Notes: a model not told the origin generated them from the sequence alone. Counted from the stretch's first letter, positions 27,126-36,863 are shown. The stretch: 64,000 nucleotides of DNA from Treponema sp. CETP13 (GCA_001885315.1 MLPZ01000011.1:101276-165275); one strand, 5' to 3'. Numbers and translations: made by a program.

Positions 27126-28400
27126 TTAATTTATATCTATTTGATCAGTTTCAGTTCTTTGCTGAACTTTAGAAAAATCAAATAATAGTAATATAAAACA
27201 AAACATATAATTAGCTCGTGTAAAACATTGTGTATATATAGCAATTAAAATCATTAACAATACTACAATTATTTTATCGATAAAAAGTATATTAATCTTA
27301 TTAGAAACAAAACTGCAAAACATTCTATAATAAAAAATTCCTAAAAATACAAAATACCATATACCCCCTATTAATAATAATGTTGCAAAATCAGATTGTC
27401 CAAAATGCTTATAACCTAAATAATTTTCTTCATAAATTGAAATAGTAGCAAATCCTTTTCCAAATAACCACGTTGTTTTTGTTTTTAATGTTTCCAAGAT
27501 TAAAGCTATTCTTTCATTACTGCCATTAGCTTTATTACTTATTGTTATTGAATTTATTATCATCCTATATAACTTTATTATATAGTTATTCACAAATTCA
27601 TTAAAAAAAATATTGTAATAATATAGTACAATAATACAAATAATACTCAAAAAAAAATATAAAATAAACTTTAATTTTCGCATTTTATAATTTGAAATTA
27701 AATACATTATAATACAAAAGGGGAGTATACTAAAAAAGGCTTTATTATCATTATTTATCGAAATATAAACCGAAACTAAACTAAGTAAGAGAATAAATAT
27801 AAATAAAAACTTTTTAGCCCCCCCCCCTCTAGATGCTCTATACTTTCTAATATCATAAATAATGACAAACACAAAAAAAAGACATACAAGGGGAACTGCA
27901 GAATAACCAAATAAACCGGAAATAAGATCTGGATAATAATCATTTATTATTCCAGTTCTAAAACCAATAATAGAATAGGGATAAAATATTTGTATAAGCA
28001 ATATACAAACATTTATGATTGCAGTAGCATTAAATATAAAAAAACTACTGCTAAAAATGTTTAATACCCATTCTCTCTTATATTTATTTAAATAATAGAT
28101 ATAATAGCAATAAAATACAGCATAAAATTGTGTTAAAAAATTTGTTTTTAATACTTCAAGAGATTGTAAATCAGAAAAAAGTACATTTAGTATAAAAGTA
28201 AATAATAATAAAGATATTAAAACAAAATCTTTTTTTAAAATTTTAAAAGAAAATAAAAATCTAATTAAAATGAGAACAACAACTAATTTATATACAGAAC
28301 TGGTTATTCCCCAAAAATTTAAAATAACTAATTGAAAATACATAAAAAAAAGAATTATTATATCTAAATTTAGTTTTACTTTATTTATATTAAATTTCAT
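27126..28400 (-). CDS. Wzy-like O-antigen/polysaccharide polymerase with G10 tract
   Basis: 424 aa, very hydrophobic, about 11-12 membrane segments and one larger loop (about 260-330), the general shape of Wzy/WaaL-type polymerases; sequence in this family is poorly conserved, so the call rests on topology and context beside a flippase. Codons 191-194 are a run of ten G (27818-27827), encoding GGG in a short basic cytoplasmic loop (YRASRGGGAKK). As read, the frame is intact; a one-base slip would truncate the protein after about 195 residues. The gene is among the most AT-rich in the window, which makes the G-run stand out. Confidence 0.75.
   Translation of the reverse strand: MKFNINKVKLNLDIIILFFMYFQLVILNFWGITSSVYKLVVVLILIRFLFSFKILKKDFVLISLLLFTFILNVLFSDLQSLEVLKTNFLTQFYAVFYCYYIYYLNKYKREWVLNIFSSSFFIFNATAIINVCILLIQIFYPYSIIGFRTGIINDYYPDLISGLFGYSAVPLVCLFFVFVIIYDIRKYRASRGGGAKKFLFIFILLLSLVSVYISINNDNKAFFSILPFCIIMYLISNYKMRKLKFILYFFLSIICIIVLYYYNIFFNEFVNNYIIKLYRMIINSITISNKANGSNERIALILETLKTKTTWLFGKGFATISIYEENYLGYKHFGQSDFATLLLIGGIWYFVFLGIFYYRMFCSFVSNKINILFIDKIIVVLLMILIAIYTQCFTRANYMFCFILLLFDFSKVQQRTETDQIDIN
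27818..27827. repeat. Mononucleotide C10 (G10 on coding strand) tract inside the wzy-like gene
   Basis: Ten consecutive C on the plus strand, in a region otherwise close to 25% G+C. Poly-G tracts of this length are known slippage hot spots used for phase variation, including in treponemes. Confidence 0.9.
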
Positions 28401-28613
28401 TCTTCAATAATTTCCTTTTTTTAATTTTTTTTCATACTACACATCCTTCTTATAAAATAGTATGTAGCGTTTTTTGTGTCCATTATGTTATACTAACATC
28501 ATATTTCTATATAAAATTTACTGATTCCTTTTTTTAAGTTACCCAAACCTTTCTTTTTACCCAAAAATTGAATACTCATTATTAGTAATTTTATATATTA
28601 ACGAATTATAATA

Positions 28614-29603
28614 TTAATTCTGTTTTAAATATTTATTTTTTCTTTTAATCATAAGAATTGGTATTAATCTAGGATATAGACTCATAATTATTGCTCTTAT
28701 TTTTTGTTTAATAGTCACAGGAACAATTAATGAATAAAAACCTTTTGCCTTTATTACTTTAATGCATTTTTTATACATATCAGAATATTTTTTTTCTGCC
28801 TCTGCCATAATCATCAAATCATAAACATCCGAAAAAGTACGCCAATTAGCAAAATTCCAAGCTCTATTTATTTTATTTGAATTAATAATAAAATTTTCTT
28901 TTATAACATTAATAGCCATAAGTCCATTTTCCCATTTTTTGCACGAAAATTTTGTTGTAGCACTGTTCTCATTATCTCTACGATAATAATATATACATCG
29001 ACGACCAACCCCAACTTTTGTTGCTAATTGAAAAGCCGTCGTATTAAAATTAAAACCTTCTCCAATAAACAGATTTGGCAAAAACCTTATATTTTCACCT
29101 AAAAACTTCCTTTTAAATATTTTGCAATAAACACCTATCGGAATATTGTAGCAAAGAATTTGAACGGTAGCTTCTTCACCTGAATATATTGAAATTTTAT
29201 CTTTCTTTATTTGCTTAGAAGAAAAAGTAGTAAACATTTCGGTTGTCAACGCTATCTCTGAATTAGTTTGAATTGCTAGATTTAGCAAATATGAAATATA
29301 ATCATTCATAAGAAAATCATCACCATCACAAAAACAAACATACTCCCCAGTAGCTAAATTTATTCCATTGTTCCTTGCGGTGCTCACACCAGCATTTCTT
29401 TGATGTATAACTCGTATTCTTTTATCTTTACTAGCATAATAATCTGCAATTTCGCCAGAATTATCAGTAGATCCATCATTAACTAAAATAATTTCTAAAT
29501 TTTCATGAGTTTGTTTAATTATTGATTTTATACATTCATCTAAATACTTGCTTACATTAAAAATTGGAACAATTATAGAAACCTTTATATTAAAAAAATT
29601 CAT
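28614..29603 (-). CDS. GT2 family glycosyltransferase
   Basis: 329 aa GT-A enzyme. N-terminal VSIIVPIFNVSKYLDECIKSI, then ILVNDGSTDNSGEI, NAGVSTARNNGINLATGEYV and FCDGDDF (the DxD-type metal site), all standard GT2. A basic C-terminus (IKRKNKYLKQ) may touch the membrane. It follows the pyruvyl transferase by 14 bases. The 213 bases between it and the wzy-like gene hold no gene; a loose 7-bp inverted repeat (catacta/tagtatg) is the only structure seen there. Confidence 0.9.
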   Translation of the reverse strand: MNFFNIKVSIIVPIFNVSKYLDECIKSIIKQTHENLEIILVNDGSTDNSGEIADYYASKDKRIRVIHQRNAGVSTARNNGINLATGEYVCFCDGDDFLMNDYISYLLNLAIQTNSEIALTTEMFTTFSSKQIKKDKISIYSGEEATVQILCYNIPIGVYCKIFKRKFLGENIRFLPNLFIGEGFNFNTTAFQLATKVGVGRRCIYYYRRDNENSATTKFSCKKWENGLMAINVIKENFIINSNKINRAWNFANWRTFSDVYDLMIMAEAEKKYSDMYKKCIKVIKAKGFYSLIVPVTIKQKIRAIIMSLYPRLIPILMIKRKNKYLKQN

Positions 29604-29617
29604 TCGCTATATCCTTT

Positions 29618-30721
29618 TTAGTCAAAAATCAATGACTTAAATATTTTCTTCGAGTTAACCCGTTCTTTTTCAATTATTTTATTTACAGGTTCGTAATCTA
29701 TAGTTTTATAAATAAAACTATAATCCTCAAAATTTTGTAATATTCTATCAGTTAACCCAGTAAGTCTTAAAAGACTCTGATTTCGAGTTTTTGTTTCTTC
29801 AGGAAGAATATCAATAAATTGAACCCCAAAGTTAATGGCAAAAGCAGTACCATGAAATGAATCTGTTATTAGACATTCAGCATTTTTAATAAATGAAAGA
29901 AAATTGCTGATATTTGGTAAATATTTAAATTTTCCACTTCTAATTATTTGATGAAAACTTGCTGATATCCTAATTAATGGAAGATGTGCTTTTTTAGCAT
30001 AATTTTTGGCATACTCATCCATCATTTTATTTTTATGCAATTGATAAATAAGTACATATTTTTTATTTTTGTTTAAACTTATCAATCTAGACCATTCTAC
30101 AGAATCTAATAATAACGTGGGATCTAAAACTAACTTAGGTGTTTTGTCAGTTAATTCTTTAACAATAGTACTAGCACTATCTTCTCTAACAGTGATATCA
30201 TCATAATTTTTCAACAAATTTTTATATGTTTGTTTTAAATTTTGATCAAAATTGGTTTTACCAAAACTTGCTGCATAGGCAATTTTTCTATTGTTTGTTT
30301 TCACAAAGTTCAAAAAATATGCAGAATCATATAAATTATTACTTATAGGACCCCATACTTGATCACTACCTGTACAAAACACATCAGAAGTAGGTAGATA
30401 ATTTTCTAAATCTTTCTGAGCTGTAAAAACTTGAGTCAAATTTAAAACTCTCTTACGATTTTTTTCAAAAAACTTTCCGGAAAAATAATATTCAGGAAAC
30501 TGTAATAGTAAATAAATGATTCGATATAAAAAATTTTTATTCCACTTTATATTTTTCTTTAAAAGAGTTTTACTTATATTTTTATAATTTTCGTCTTCTG
30601 GTATGTAATTTAAAATCTGACACTCACAATCAAAACTTTCTATAACTTTTTGAGTCGCTAAAGCCTGTAATAGAGAGCCATAATTACTAATTGCATGCCT
30701 TGTAATAACGTTAACCTTCAA
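29618..30721 (-). CDS. Polysaccharide pyruvyl transferase (copy 2)
   Basis: 367 aa, same family as the gene at 21351-22484 but clearly diverged. Motifs: VITRHAISNYGSLLQALATQ, FCTGSDQVWGP, IAYAASFGK, VREDSA, LVLDPTLLLD and LITDSFHGTAFAINF, where the conserved TDSFHG is complete (copy 1 has TNSFHC). It sits between the radical SAM gene and a GT2, 20 bases after the former. A pyruvyl or similar acidic substituent on the glycan is the likely result. Confidence 0.9.
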   Translation of the reverse strand: MKVNVITRHAISNYGSLLQALATQKVIESFDCECQILNYIPEDENYKNISKTLLKKNIKWNKNFLYRIIYLLLQFPEYYFSGKFFEKNRKRVLNLTQVFTAQKDLENYLPTSDVFCTGSDQVWGPISNNLYDSAYFLNFVKTNNRKIAYAASFGKTNFDQNLKQTYKNLLKNYDDITVREDSASTIVKELTDKTPKLVLDPTLLLDSVEWSRLISLNKNKKYVLIYQLHKNKMMDEYAKNYAKKAHLPLIRISASFHQIIRSGKFKYLPNISNFLSFIKNAECLITDSFHGTAFAINFGVQFIDILPEETKTRNQSLLRLTGLTDRILQNFEDYSFIYKTIDYEPVNKIIEKERVNSKKIFKSLIFD

Positions 30722-30741
30722 AAAAAATCCTTTTAATACGT

Positions 30742-31914
30742 TTACAACGTCTCTTGCCCAGCTATATCTGCGTCAACTATTTCTTCACCACTCTTGTCTT
30801 TTAATTGAGCTTTAGACGCCTCTGAAAGTCCATCATTTACTTCGTTATTAAACTGACAAGTAGATCGACTATCTAATTGTTTTGTAGTTACTTTACCAGC
30901 TTTATAATCTCGTACAATTTTTAACTCATCCATCGAGTAGCGCTGTTTTTTATAAAACCGTAAGAATTTATGTTTAATAATCCACCAAGTAGGTACCCAA
31001 ATATATTTATGCATAGCAGGAGCAGCTGAACCTATCATCCAACATTTGCGATCACAGTGACGTACAATATTTCTCACCTTTTCAGCTTTTTCAGAATTCC
31101 ATAATTCATCCCAAGTTTGTGTAATAAGATTCCCCATTACTTCTTTATCTTTTGTACCATTGCAAGGCATAACATCAGAATAAGGATCTATAAAAAAAGT
31201 GTCAAAAGCCATATCACATTGCAACAAACGTTCTTCACCAAATATATAATTAATTAACCCATGGTTAAAATAAGCTCTAAACCACTTTTTAGGAGACTTT
31301 GATTTTAATAAGATATTTACTAAATCTTCAAAATATTTTCCAACTCTTAATCTATCATGTATTACGTTATTAGACTCTACAAAATAAAAAGAATTATGCA
31401 AAGAAGCTGTTGCAAATTCCATTCCCATTTTTTCTGATTTTCTATAAAGTGGTACTAAATCTTGACAATTATCATCTTGTACAGTCATACCAAAACCAAC
31501 ATCAGGATGTTTCATATCAACTAATTTTTGCAGTGTCGATAAACCTTTATTATAACCATCCTCTAAGCCTCTTATTTTGTTATTAGTAGCTTCAAGTCCT
31601 TCCATAGATATTCTAATACCAACTTGCGGAAATTCAGTACATAAATCTATAATTCTATCTGTAAAAAAACCATTAGTAGAAATAACAATTCGATCTGATT
31701 TTTTATATAATTCTCTAACAATATCTTTTAAGTCCGTTCTAATAAAAGGCTCCCCACCTGTAATATTGGTAAAATACATTTGAGGAAGTTTTTTTATTGT
31801 TTCTAAAGTAATTTCTTCTTCTGCTTTAGAAGGACATTTATATCGACTACACATTTTACAACGTGCATTACATCTATAGGTAACAATTACAGTTCCATTT
31901 AATTTTTTTTGCAT
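30742..31914 (-). CDS. Radical SAM/SPASM-domain protein in polysaccharide locus
   Basis: 390 aa. The radical SAM cluster motif is CNARCKMC (CxxxCxxC) near residue 15, followed by the GGEP motif (NITGGEPFIR). The C-terminal region has SPASM-like cysteines for auxiliary Fe-S clusters (LLQCDMAF, VMPCNG, HCDRKCW). Start set at 31914: GGGGAG lies seven bases upstream, inside the first codons of a longer reading from 31929. SPASM proteins modify peptides, sugars or other substrates; being wedged between a GT4 and a pyruvyl transferase suggests a role in glycan or carrier modification. Substrate unknown. Confidence 0.85.
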   Translation of the reverse strand: MQKKLNGTVIVTYRCNARCKMCSRYKCPSKAEEEITLETIKKLPQMYFTNITGGEPFIRTDLKDIVRELYKKSDRIVISTNGFFTDRIIDLCTEFPQVGIRISMEGLEATNNKIRGLEDGYNKGLSTLQKLVDMKHPDVGFGMTVQDDNCQDLVPLYRKSEKMGMEFATASLHNSFYFVESNNVIHDRLRVGKYFEDLVNILLKSKSPKKWFRAYFNHGLINYIFGEERLLQCDMAFDTFFIDPYSDVMPCNGTKDKEVMGNLITQTWDELWNSEKAEKVRNIVRHCDRKCWMIGSAAPAMHKYIWVPTWWIIKHKFLRFYKKQRYSMDELKIVRDYKAGKVTTKQLDSRSTCQFNNEVNDGLSEASKAQLKDKSGEEIVDADIAGQETL

Positions 31915-31931
31915 TTTTTCACTCCCCATGC

Positions 31932-33134
31932 TTATTTAGAATATATAGCTAACAACTTATCACAATATTCTTTTGTTGTATCAAATGTACTATTTTTGCA
32001 ATTACTAGAATATTCAGATATTTTATTTTTATTTTCGTATAAGGCTTGTATTTTAGTTTTTAATTCTTCTGCGTTATCACTTTCAAATAACAGACCGGTT
32101 TTATCTTCTTTTATAAGCTCTGGTATTCCACCAATATTAGCCCCTAACACTGGAGTTCTATACATTTGACTTTCCATAACCGAAAAAGGGCAATTTTCAT
32201 ACCATTCAGAAGGATACACAGTAAACAAGGCTTCACTTATTATTTTTTTTAGTTCATCCCCTGTTTTAAATCCTACATTGGTAATATTTGCAACCTGATT
32301 AATTTGAGCTTCTAGAGGGCCACTCCCCGCAAATATAAAATGTATATTTGGTAATTGTTTGCAAACAGAAATAAGAGTAGAAATCCCTTTTTCTTCTGAA
32401 TATCTACCAAAATATAAAACATAATCTTGCTTTGCTGTATTTTGCGTCTCTTCTGTATCTATAAAATTATGTAAAGCTAAAGTTTTAGGTCTAAATACAG
32501 GATTTGTATCCATTTTAGTTTTCATAAACTCCGAACAACAAATCATTGTATCAATATTTTTATAAACTCCTCTAAAATTCCAATAATATGCTTCTATTGA
32601 ACCAATTAAAGATTTAGCTTTTGAGCCATGAATACAATTATTTTTAGTACAATTACTAAATTTTCCACCTAAACATTTTTCACAATTTTTATGTGTATTG
32701 GGATTATTCATCATATGGTTCGGACACAATAATTGATAATCATGCGCAGTAAAAACAATTTTTACTTTTTGTTTAGTCTGTTTACTCCATTTTTTTATTT
32801 CTAATATAATACTCGGAGTAAGTTGATAATTAAAATTATTTAAATGCACAACGTCTGGTTTTAAATTATTAAGCACAAGACGGATTTTTTTGCGAGCTTC
32901 TTTACTATAAATTGTTTTTAAAGGATAAAATATTTTTTTTAGTTTTGATCCTGAGTGAAAACCCATATCAGAAGTATATGCATTAACAGTATTACTAACA
33001 CATCGTCCCTCATGTTCCATGCCAAAATATTCAACTGTATGCCCAATAGATTTTAAATAATTGCCAAGTTTAAAGATATATGTTTCAGACCCTCCGTTAG
33101 GATATAAAAATTTATTTACTAATAATATCTTCAT
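31932..33134 (-). CDS. GT4 family glycosyltransferase
   Basis: 400 aa GT-B enzyme: N-terminal LLVNKFLYPNGGSETYIFKLGNYL, donor domain with YVLYFGRYSEEKGI, IFAGSGPLE and YPSEWYENCPFSVMES (E-x7-E type). A cysteine-rich insertion after HDYQLLCPN (four further Cys in NCEKC, NCTKNNC) may bind metal, as in the transferase at 20092. It starts eight bases after the next GT4 gene, in the same transcript. Confidence 0.9.
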   Translation of the reverse strand: MKILLVNKFLYPNGGSETYIFKLGNYLKSIGHTVEYFGMEHEGRCVSNTVNAYTSDMGFHSGSKLKKIFYPLKTIYSKEARKKIRLVLNNLKPDVVHLNNFNYQLTPSIILEIKKWSKQTKQKVKIVFTAHDYQLLCPNHMMNNPNTHKNCEKCLGGKFSNCTKNNCIHGSKAKSLIGSIEAYYWNFRGVYKNIDTMICCSEFMKTKMDTNPVFRPKTLALHNFIDTEETQNTAKQDYVLYFGRYSEEKGISTLISVCKQLPNIHFIFAGSGPLEAQINQVANITNVGFKTGDELKKIISEALFTVYPSEWYENCPFSVMESQMYRTPVLGANIGGIPELIKEDKTGLLFESDNAEELKTKIQALYENKNKISEYSSNCKNSTFDTTKEYCDKLLAIYSK

Positions 33135-33141
33135 ATTGCAA

Positions 33142-34281
33142 TTATTCCTTTTCTTCTTTATATGTTTTAAGTGTTTTCTCTGTTACATCGTCCCAATTAT
33201 ATTTAGTACAAATAAAATCAGAAGCTCCTTCTTTATACTGAGTAACAACATCTTTGTTATCTTCTAAATACTGCAACTTATTTTGCAAGTCTGTAACATT
33301 ACTTTGCTTAAACAAAATGGCTTTATTTTCTACAACTTCTGTTATTTCATTTATATCAGAACCTAAAACACAATTACCATAACTTAGTGCTTCTAACAAA
33401 CTAAGGGGCATACCTTCTAAATCGGATGGTAGCACATATACGTATGCATTGCTATAAAGTTCTTCAAGTATTTTTCCTTGTACAAAACCAGTAAAAATAA
33501 TTCGGTCATCATCAGATGCTAATGTATATAAATTATTTAAATAATTATCTGTATCGCTAGAGCCACCTGCTATTACTAATTTTTTGTCAGTTTTAACTTT
33601 TTTAAAAGCTTCTATAAGATAATGAATCCCTTTTTCAGGTACAATTCGAGCTAAAAACAGATAATAAGAATCTTTTTTTAACTCAAATTTTTTTGTAATT
33701 TCGTTAGCTTTAACAAGTATGGGTTTTGTAACTCCATTTGGTATAAAAACAGTCTCTCGGTTATAGGTATCTTTAAAATAATTTTGCACATTTTTGCTTA
33801 ACACAATAATTGAATCTGCATACTTTACCGCACATTTTTCACCAAATTTTATATATTTTGTGGCAAATCCACCCCATTTGCTTCTTGCCCAATCTAACCC
33901 ATGTATCGTTACAATGCATTTTTTATTGCGTAATTTAAGAATCCAAAGCATAGCACAAGGTCCCTCTGCATGGACATGAACAACATCATACGGACCTAGG
34001 GCAGCTTTTATACTAGCAAAAAAAGAGGAGCTCATAGCAGCTAAACCTTTTTTATTAATCGTACAAACTGATTTTAGTCTAACACCCTTGTACAAATTAG
34101 ATTTTGTACTATTATCAAAATTTGTTCCAGCTATATGATGTCCTTTTCTATTATAGCAAGTAACATGATTCCCTAATGCGACCATACGAGTAGATAACTC
34201 TTCTACTACTATTTCTACCCCTCCTTCTCGAGAAGGTATTCTTTTATGACCAAACATTGCTATTTTTAAATTTTTTTCCAT
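33142..34281 (-). CDS. GT4 family glycosyltransferase (DUF1972-type N-terminus)
   Basis: 379 aa. The N-terminus IAMFGHKRIPSREGGVEIVVEEL matches the DUF1972 layout found in several rhamnosyl- and other hexosyl-transferases of capsule clusters. The donor half has YLFLARIVPEKGIHYLIEAF, VIAGGSSD, IIFTGFV and PSDLEGMPLSLLEAL (E-x7-E). Directly follows the initiating transferase gene by six bases, so it is a candidate for the second sugar. dTDP-rhamnose as donor is possible but unproven. Confidence 0.9.
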   Translation of the reverse strand: MEKNLKIAMFGHKRIPSREGGVEIVVEELSTRMVALGNHVTCYNRKGHHIAGTNFDNSTKSNLYKGVRLKSVCTINKKGLAAMSSSFFASIKAALGPYDVVHVHAEGPCAMLWILKLRNKKCIVTIHGLDWARSKWGGFATKYIKFGEKCAVKYADSIIVLSKNVQNYFKDTYNRETVFIPNGVTKPILVKANEITKKFELKKDSYYLFLARIVPEKGIHYLIEAFKKVKTDKKLVIAGGSSDTDNYLNNLYTLASDDDRIIFTGFVQGKILEELYSNAYVYVLPSDLEGMPLSLLEALSYGNCVLGSDINEITEVVENKAILFKQSNVTDLQNKLQYLEDNKDVVTQYKEGASDFICTKYNWDDVTEKTLKTYKEEKE

Positions 34282-34287
34282 ATTTTT

Positions 34288-35712
34288 TTACATAGATCCT
34301 TTACCACAAAAAACCACTGCTACAGTCTTTAATAATACCTTTATATCTAAACCAATAGTCCACGTAGAAATATACTCTGAATCTAGTGCAACTATCTCTT
34401 CAAAATCGGTGATGTCATTACGACCACTTACTTGCCATAAGCCTGTTATGCCAGGTTTTATTGCCAGCCGCCGTTTATGTCGGTATTCGTACTCTTTTAC
34501 CTCGCTTACAAGCGGAGGTCGAGTCCCAACTAAACTCATATCACCTTTTAACACACACCAAAACTGAGGTAATTCATCTATACTTGTTTTACGTATAAAG
34601 GTTCCTATGCCTGGCAATATTCGTGGGTCATTCTCTAATTTAAACATGCATCCTTGCATTTTATTTTGCTTTATAAGCTCTTCTTTCTTTTTTTCGGCAT
34701 CTACATACATAGATCTAAACTTATACAGTTTAAATCTTCTTCCGTTTTTACCAACCCTTGTTTGTGCAAAAAAAACAGGTCCATGATCTTTTTTATAAAT
34801 GAGAGGAGCTACAAAAAGCCCTACAACAAAACATATTAGTAAACCAACTATCGAACCAAATATATCTAAAAGTCGCTTTGCAACTATTTGCCACGAAGAG
34901 GCTAATCTCATAGAACTAGTTAGTACAATCGCACTCCCCATTCTTTCAATTTTTGTTTCACCTAAAACTTGGTTTATTCCCTGTATACACCTATGCAAAG
35001 TAATCCCCATTTCTACACATCCGTCCCATAATTTTGTTGGAAACTTTACCCTGCTAGGAACATTCATTAATACTTCATCTACAATATTATTTTTTAAGTA
35101 ATCTAGAGCATTTTCGGCAGAACAAACGACAGGAAGACCCAAAATAGACTCTTGCACGTTTTCTTGGGCTTTACGATCTAATAAAATAAGTCCAATAAGT
35201 TCATAATCATAATACATTTTATTTGTTAATAATTTAACACTTTCTTCTGCTTTTTTTTGGGTTGTAACAATAATTAATTTTTTATTCGATTGCTGTTTGC
35301 TAACATAGTTTCTTAATATTGCTTTTATTACAATACGTCCCATAAAACCTAATATTAAATAAGAAAAAATAAATAAAAACAAAAAGATACGAGATACTGC
35401 AATGTTACTTTGTGTTACAACAAAATAAACAGCTACGGCTGCAAAAACTACAACCGTATGAACAAATGTATACCAGGATTCTTTTAATAAACCTCTTTGC
35501 AAAAAATCTTTATAATTATTAGCTAAAAAAAATATTACAACATTTATTAAAACAAGCATAATAAAAACGTTTTTATATTCATTACGCATAAAATTTATAG
35601 ATTGCAATCTAATAAAATATGAAAGGATTAATGATAAAATTAAAGTACAGGTATCAACTGCCAAAAGAATCCAATGCCTCATCCATTTATCTTCTGTAAT
35701 TGATGAATACAC
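34288..35712 (-). CDS. Initiating polyprenyl-phosphate sugar phosphotransferase (WbaP/CpsE type)
   Basis: 474 aa. Four N-terminal membrane helices, a central Rossmann-like CoA-binding-3 domain (about 140-260) and a C-terminal bacterial sugar transferase domain with RLLDIFGSIVGLL, GPVFFAQTRVGKNGRRF, LYKFRSMYVDA, RKTSIDELPQFWCVLKGDMS, LVGTRPP and ITGLWQVSGRND. It transfers sugar-1-phosphate to undecaprenyl phosphate, starting the repeat unit. Start set to GTG at 35712: a G6-rich ribosome site (AAGGGGGG) lies six bases upstream, inside a longer reading from a TTG at 35733. Confidence 0.93.
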   Translation of the reverse strand: MYSSITEDKWMRHWILLAVDTCTLILSLILSYFIRLQSINFMRNEYKNVFIMLVLINVVIFFLANNYKDFLQRGLLKESWYTFVHTVVVFAAVAVYFVVTQSNIAVSRIFLFLFIFSYLILGFMGRIVIKAILRNYVSKQQSNKKLIIVTTQKKAEESVKLLTNKMYYDYELIGLILLDRKAQENVQESILGLPVVCSAENALDYLKNNIVDEVLMNVPSRVKFPTKLWDGCVEMGITLHRCIQGINQVLGETKIERMGSAIVLTSSMRLASSWQIVAKRLLDIFGSIVGLLICFVVGLFVAPLIYKKDHGPVFFAQTRVGKNGRRFKLYKFRSMYVDAEKKKEELIKQNKMQGCMFKLENDPRILPGIGTFIRKTSIDELPQFWCVLKGDMSLVGTRPPLVSEVKEYEYRHKRRLAIKPGITGLWQVSGRNDITDFEEIVALDSEYISTWTIGLDIKVLLKTVAVVFCGKGSM

Positions 35713-35742
35713 TTTTTGCCCCCCTTTTAACAAAAATAGATT

Positions 35743-36822
35743 TTAATTTTTATGCCAAAAATACCGACAAACTGCAATTAACAAACTAAAAAATAATCCA
35801 ATTATACCTGCTATTGCTGTGTATTTTAATCTATTGCGTGGAACAAACGTATCAGGTATAGATGCAGACATTGTAACATGCATACTATTTTTAAAAACGT
35901 CTAAAACACTATTTAATGCAACATTATAATTTTTATCCTCTACCGCTTTTGTAAAAGTGTCATTTTCTGCTATCAATTGATCATACAATCTTTGATTTTT
36001 TTCTAATTTTTGTTTTGCTTCTAATAATTTTGACTCTCTATCCACACATTCAGAATTAAGTTTTGTATAATCATCGTTTCTAAACTCTTCGTTTATTACA
36101 TCGTTACTACTATCTAGAGAACCGGCATATCGTATTGCATCGGAAGGATTACTAACAAGACCTTTTTTCAAGGTAAAAGTTGGCTCCATTGTAGACAACA
36201 ATGCTTTTTTTTGATTTAAGATTAATTGATCCTGCTCGACAGCAATTTCTTCTGTTTTTATAGCTATTTCATAACTTTTTATAAAATCATCAAGCGCCAT
36301 TTTTTTATTAGTAACACGCATATACGTATCATACCATTGCAATAGATCGGCATTCATTTGTTGTGCAGTTAGTGCATCTTTGTTTCTAACTTTTACATTA
36401 ATTTTATTAGAAAAAACTTTTGTGTCTTTGTCATCTTTATCGTAATTGTCTCTATCTTCATACTCTACACTAATAGAAGCCCGTAATTTTTTTCTGTCTA
36501 ACACAACCTCTTTAGTGCTGTATTTTTCTATTAAGTCATCTAACACTGCATCACTCGTTATATACTGAATATAATTCGAAAAAACATTGCTTGATGGAAA
36601 CTTATATTCGCCAAAACGAGTAGCCACAGTTGTTGGAGGATTTAATACAACAGAACTAGTTGCCTCATACACTGGTCTTTTTGTAATTAATAAAAAAACA
36701 GCTGTTAGTACAACAATAATACCGGTTATCATTATTATTAATTTTTTTTGCTTATACACAGAAGTAACTAGCTCTTTTAAGTTTATTTCTATAATGTCGT
36801 CATCTTTATTCTCTAAGGCCAT
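35743..36822 (-). CDS. Wzz-type polysaccharide chain-length determinant
   Basis: 359 aa with the Wzz layout: N-terminal cytosolic segment (DDIIEINLKELVTSVYKQKK), TM1 about 28-47, a long periplasmic helical part with coiled-coil character, and TM2 near the end (YTAIAGIIGLFFSLLIAV) after a proline-bearing approach (VPRNRLKY). No kinase domain is fused. The ATG at 36822 has GGAG six bases upstream; upstream TTG/ATG codons are too close to it. First gene of the minus arm with a near-consensus promoter at 36864-36892. Confidence 0.9.
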   Translation of the reverse strand: MALENKDDDIIEINLKELVTSVYKQKKLIIMITGIIVVLTAVFLLITKRPVYEATSSVVLNPPTTVATRFGEYKFPSSNVFSNYIQYITSDAVLDDLIEKYSTKEVVLDRKKLRASISVEYEDRDNYDKDDKDTKVFSNKINVKVRNKDALTAQQMNADLLQWYDTYMRVTNKKMALDDFIKSYEIAIKTEEIAVEQDQLILNQKKALLSTMEPTFTLKKGLVSNPSDAIRYAGSLDSSNDVINEEFRNDDYTKLNSECVDRESKLLEAKQKLEKNQRLYDQLIAENDTFTKAVEDKNYNVALNSVLDVFKNSMHVTMSASIPDTFVPRNRLKYTAIAGIIGLFFSLLIAVCRYFWHKN

Positions 36823-36863
36823 CATATTCTCCAAAATGTATGTTATATTTTTAAATTTTTTTT

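Noticed and set aside
28433..28462. Inverted repeat catacta/tagtatg as a terminator before the Wzy-like gene
   Set aside because: The spacer is about 18 bases and no T-run follows on the minus strand; too weak to call.
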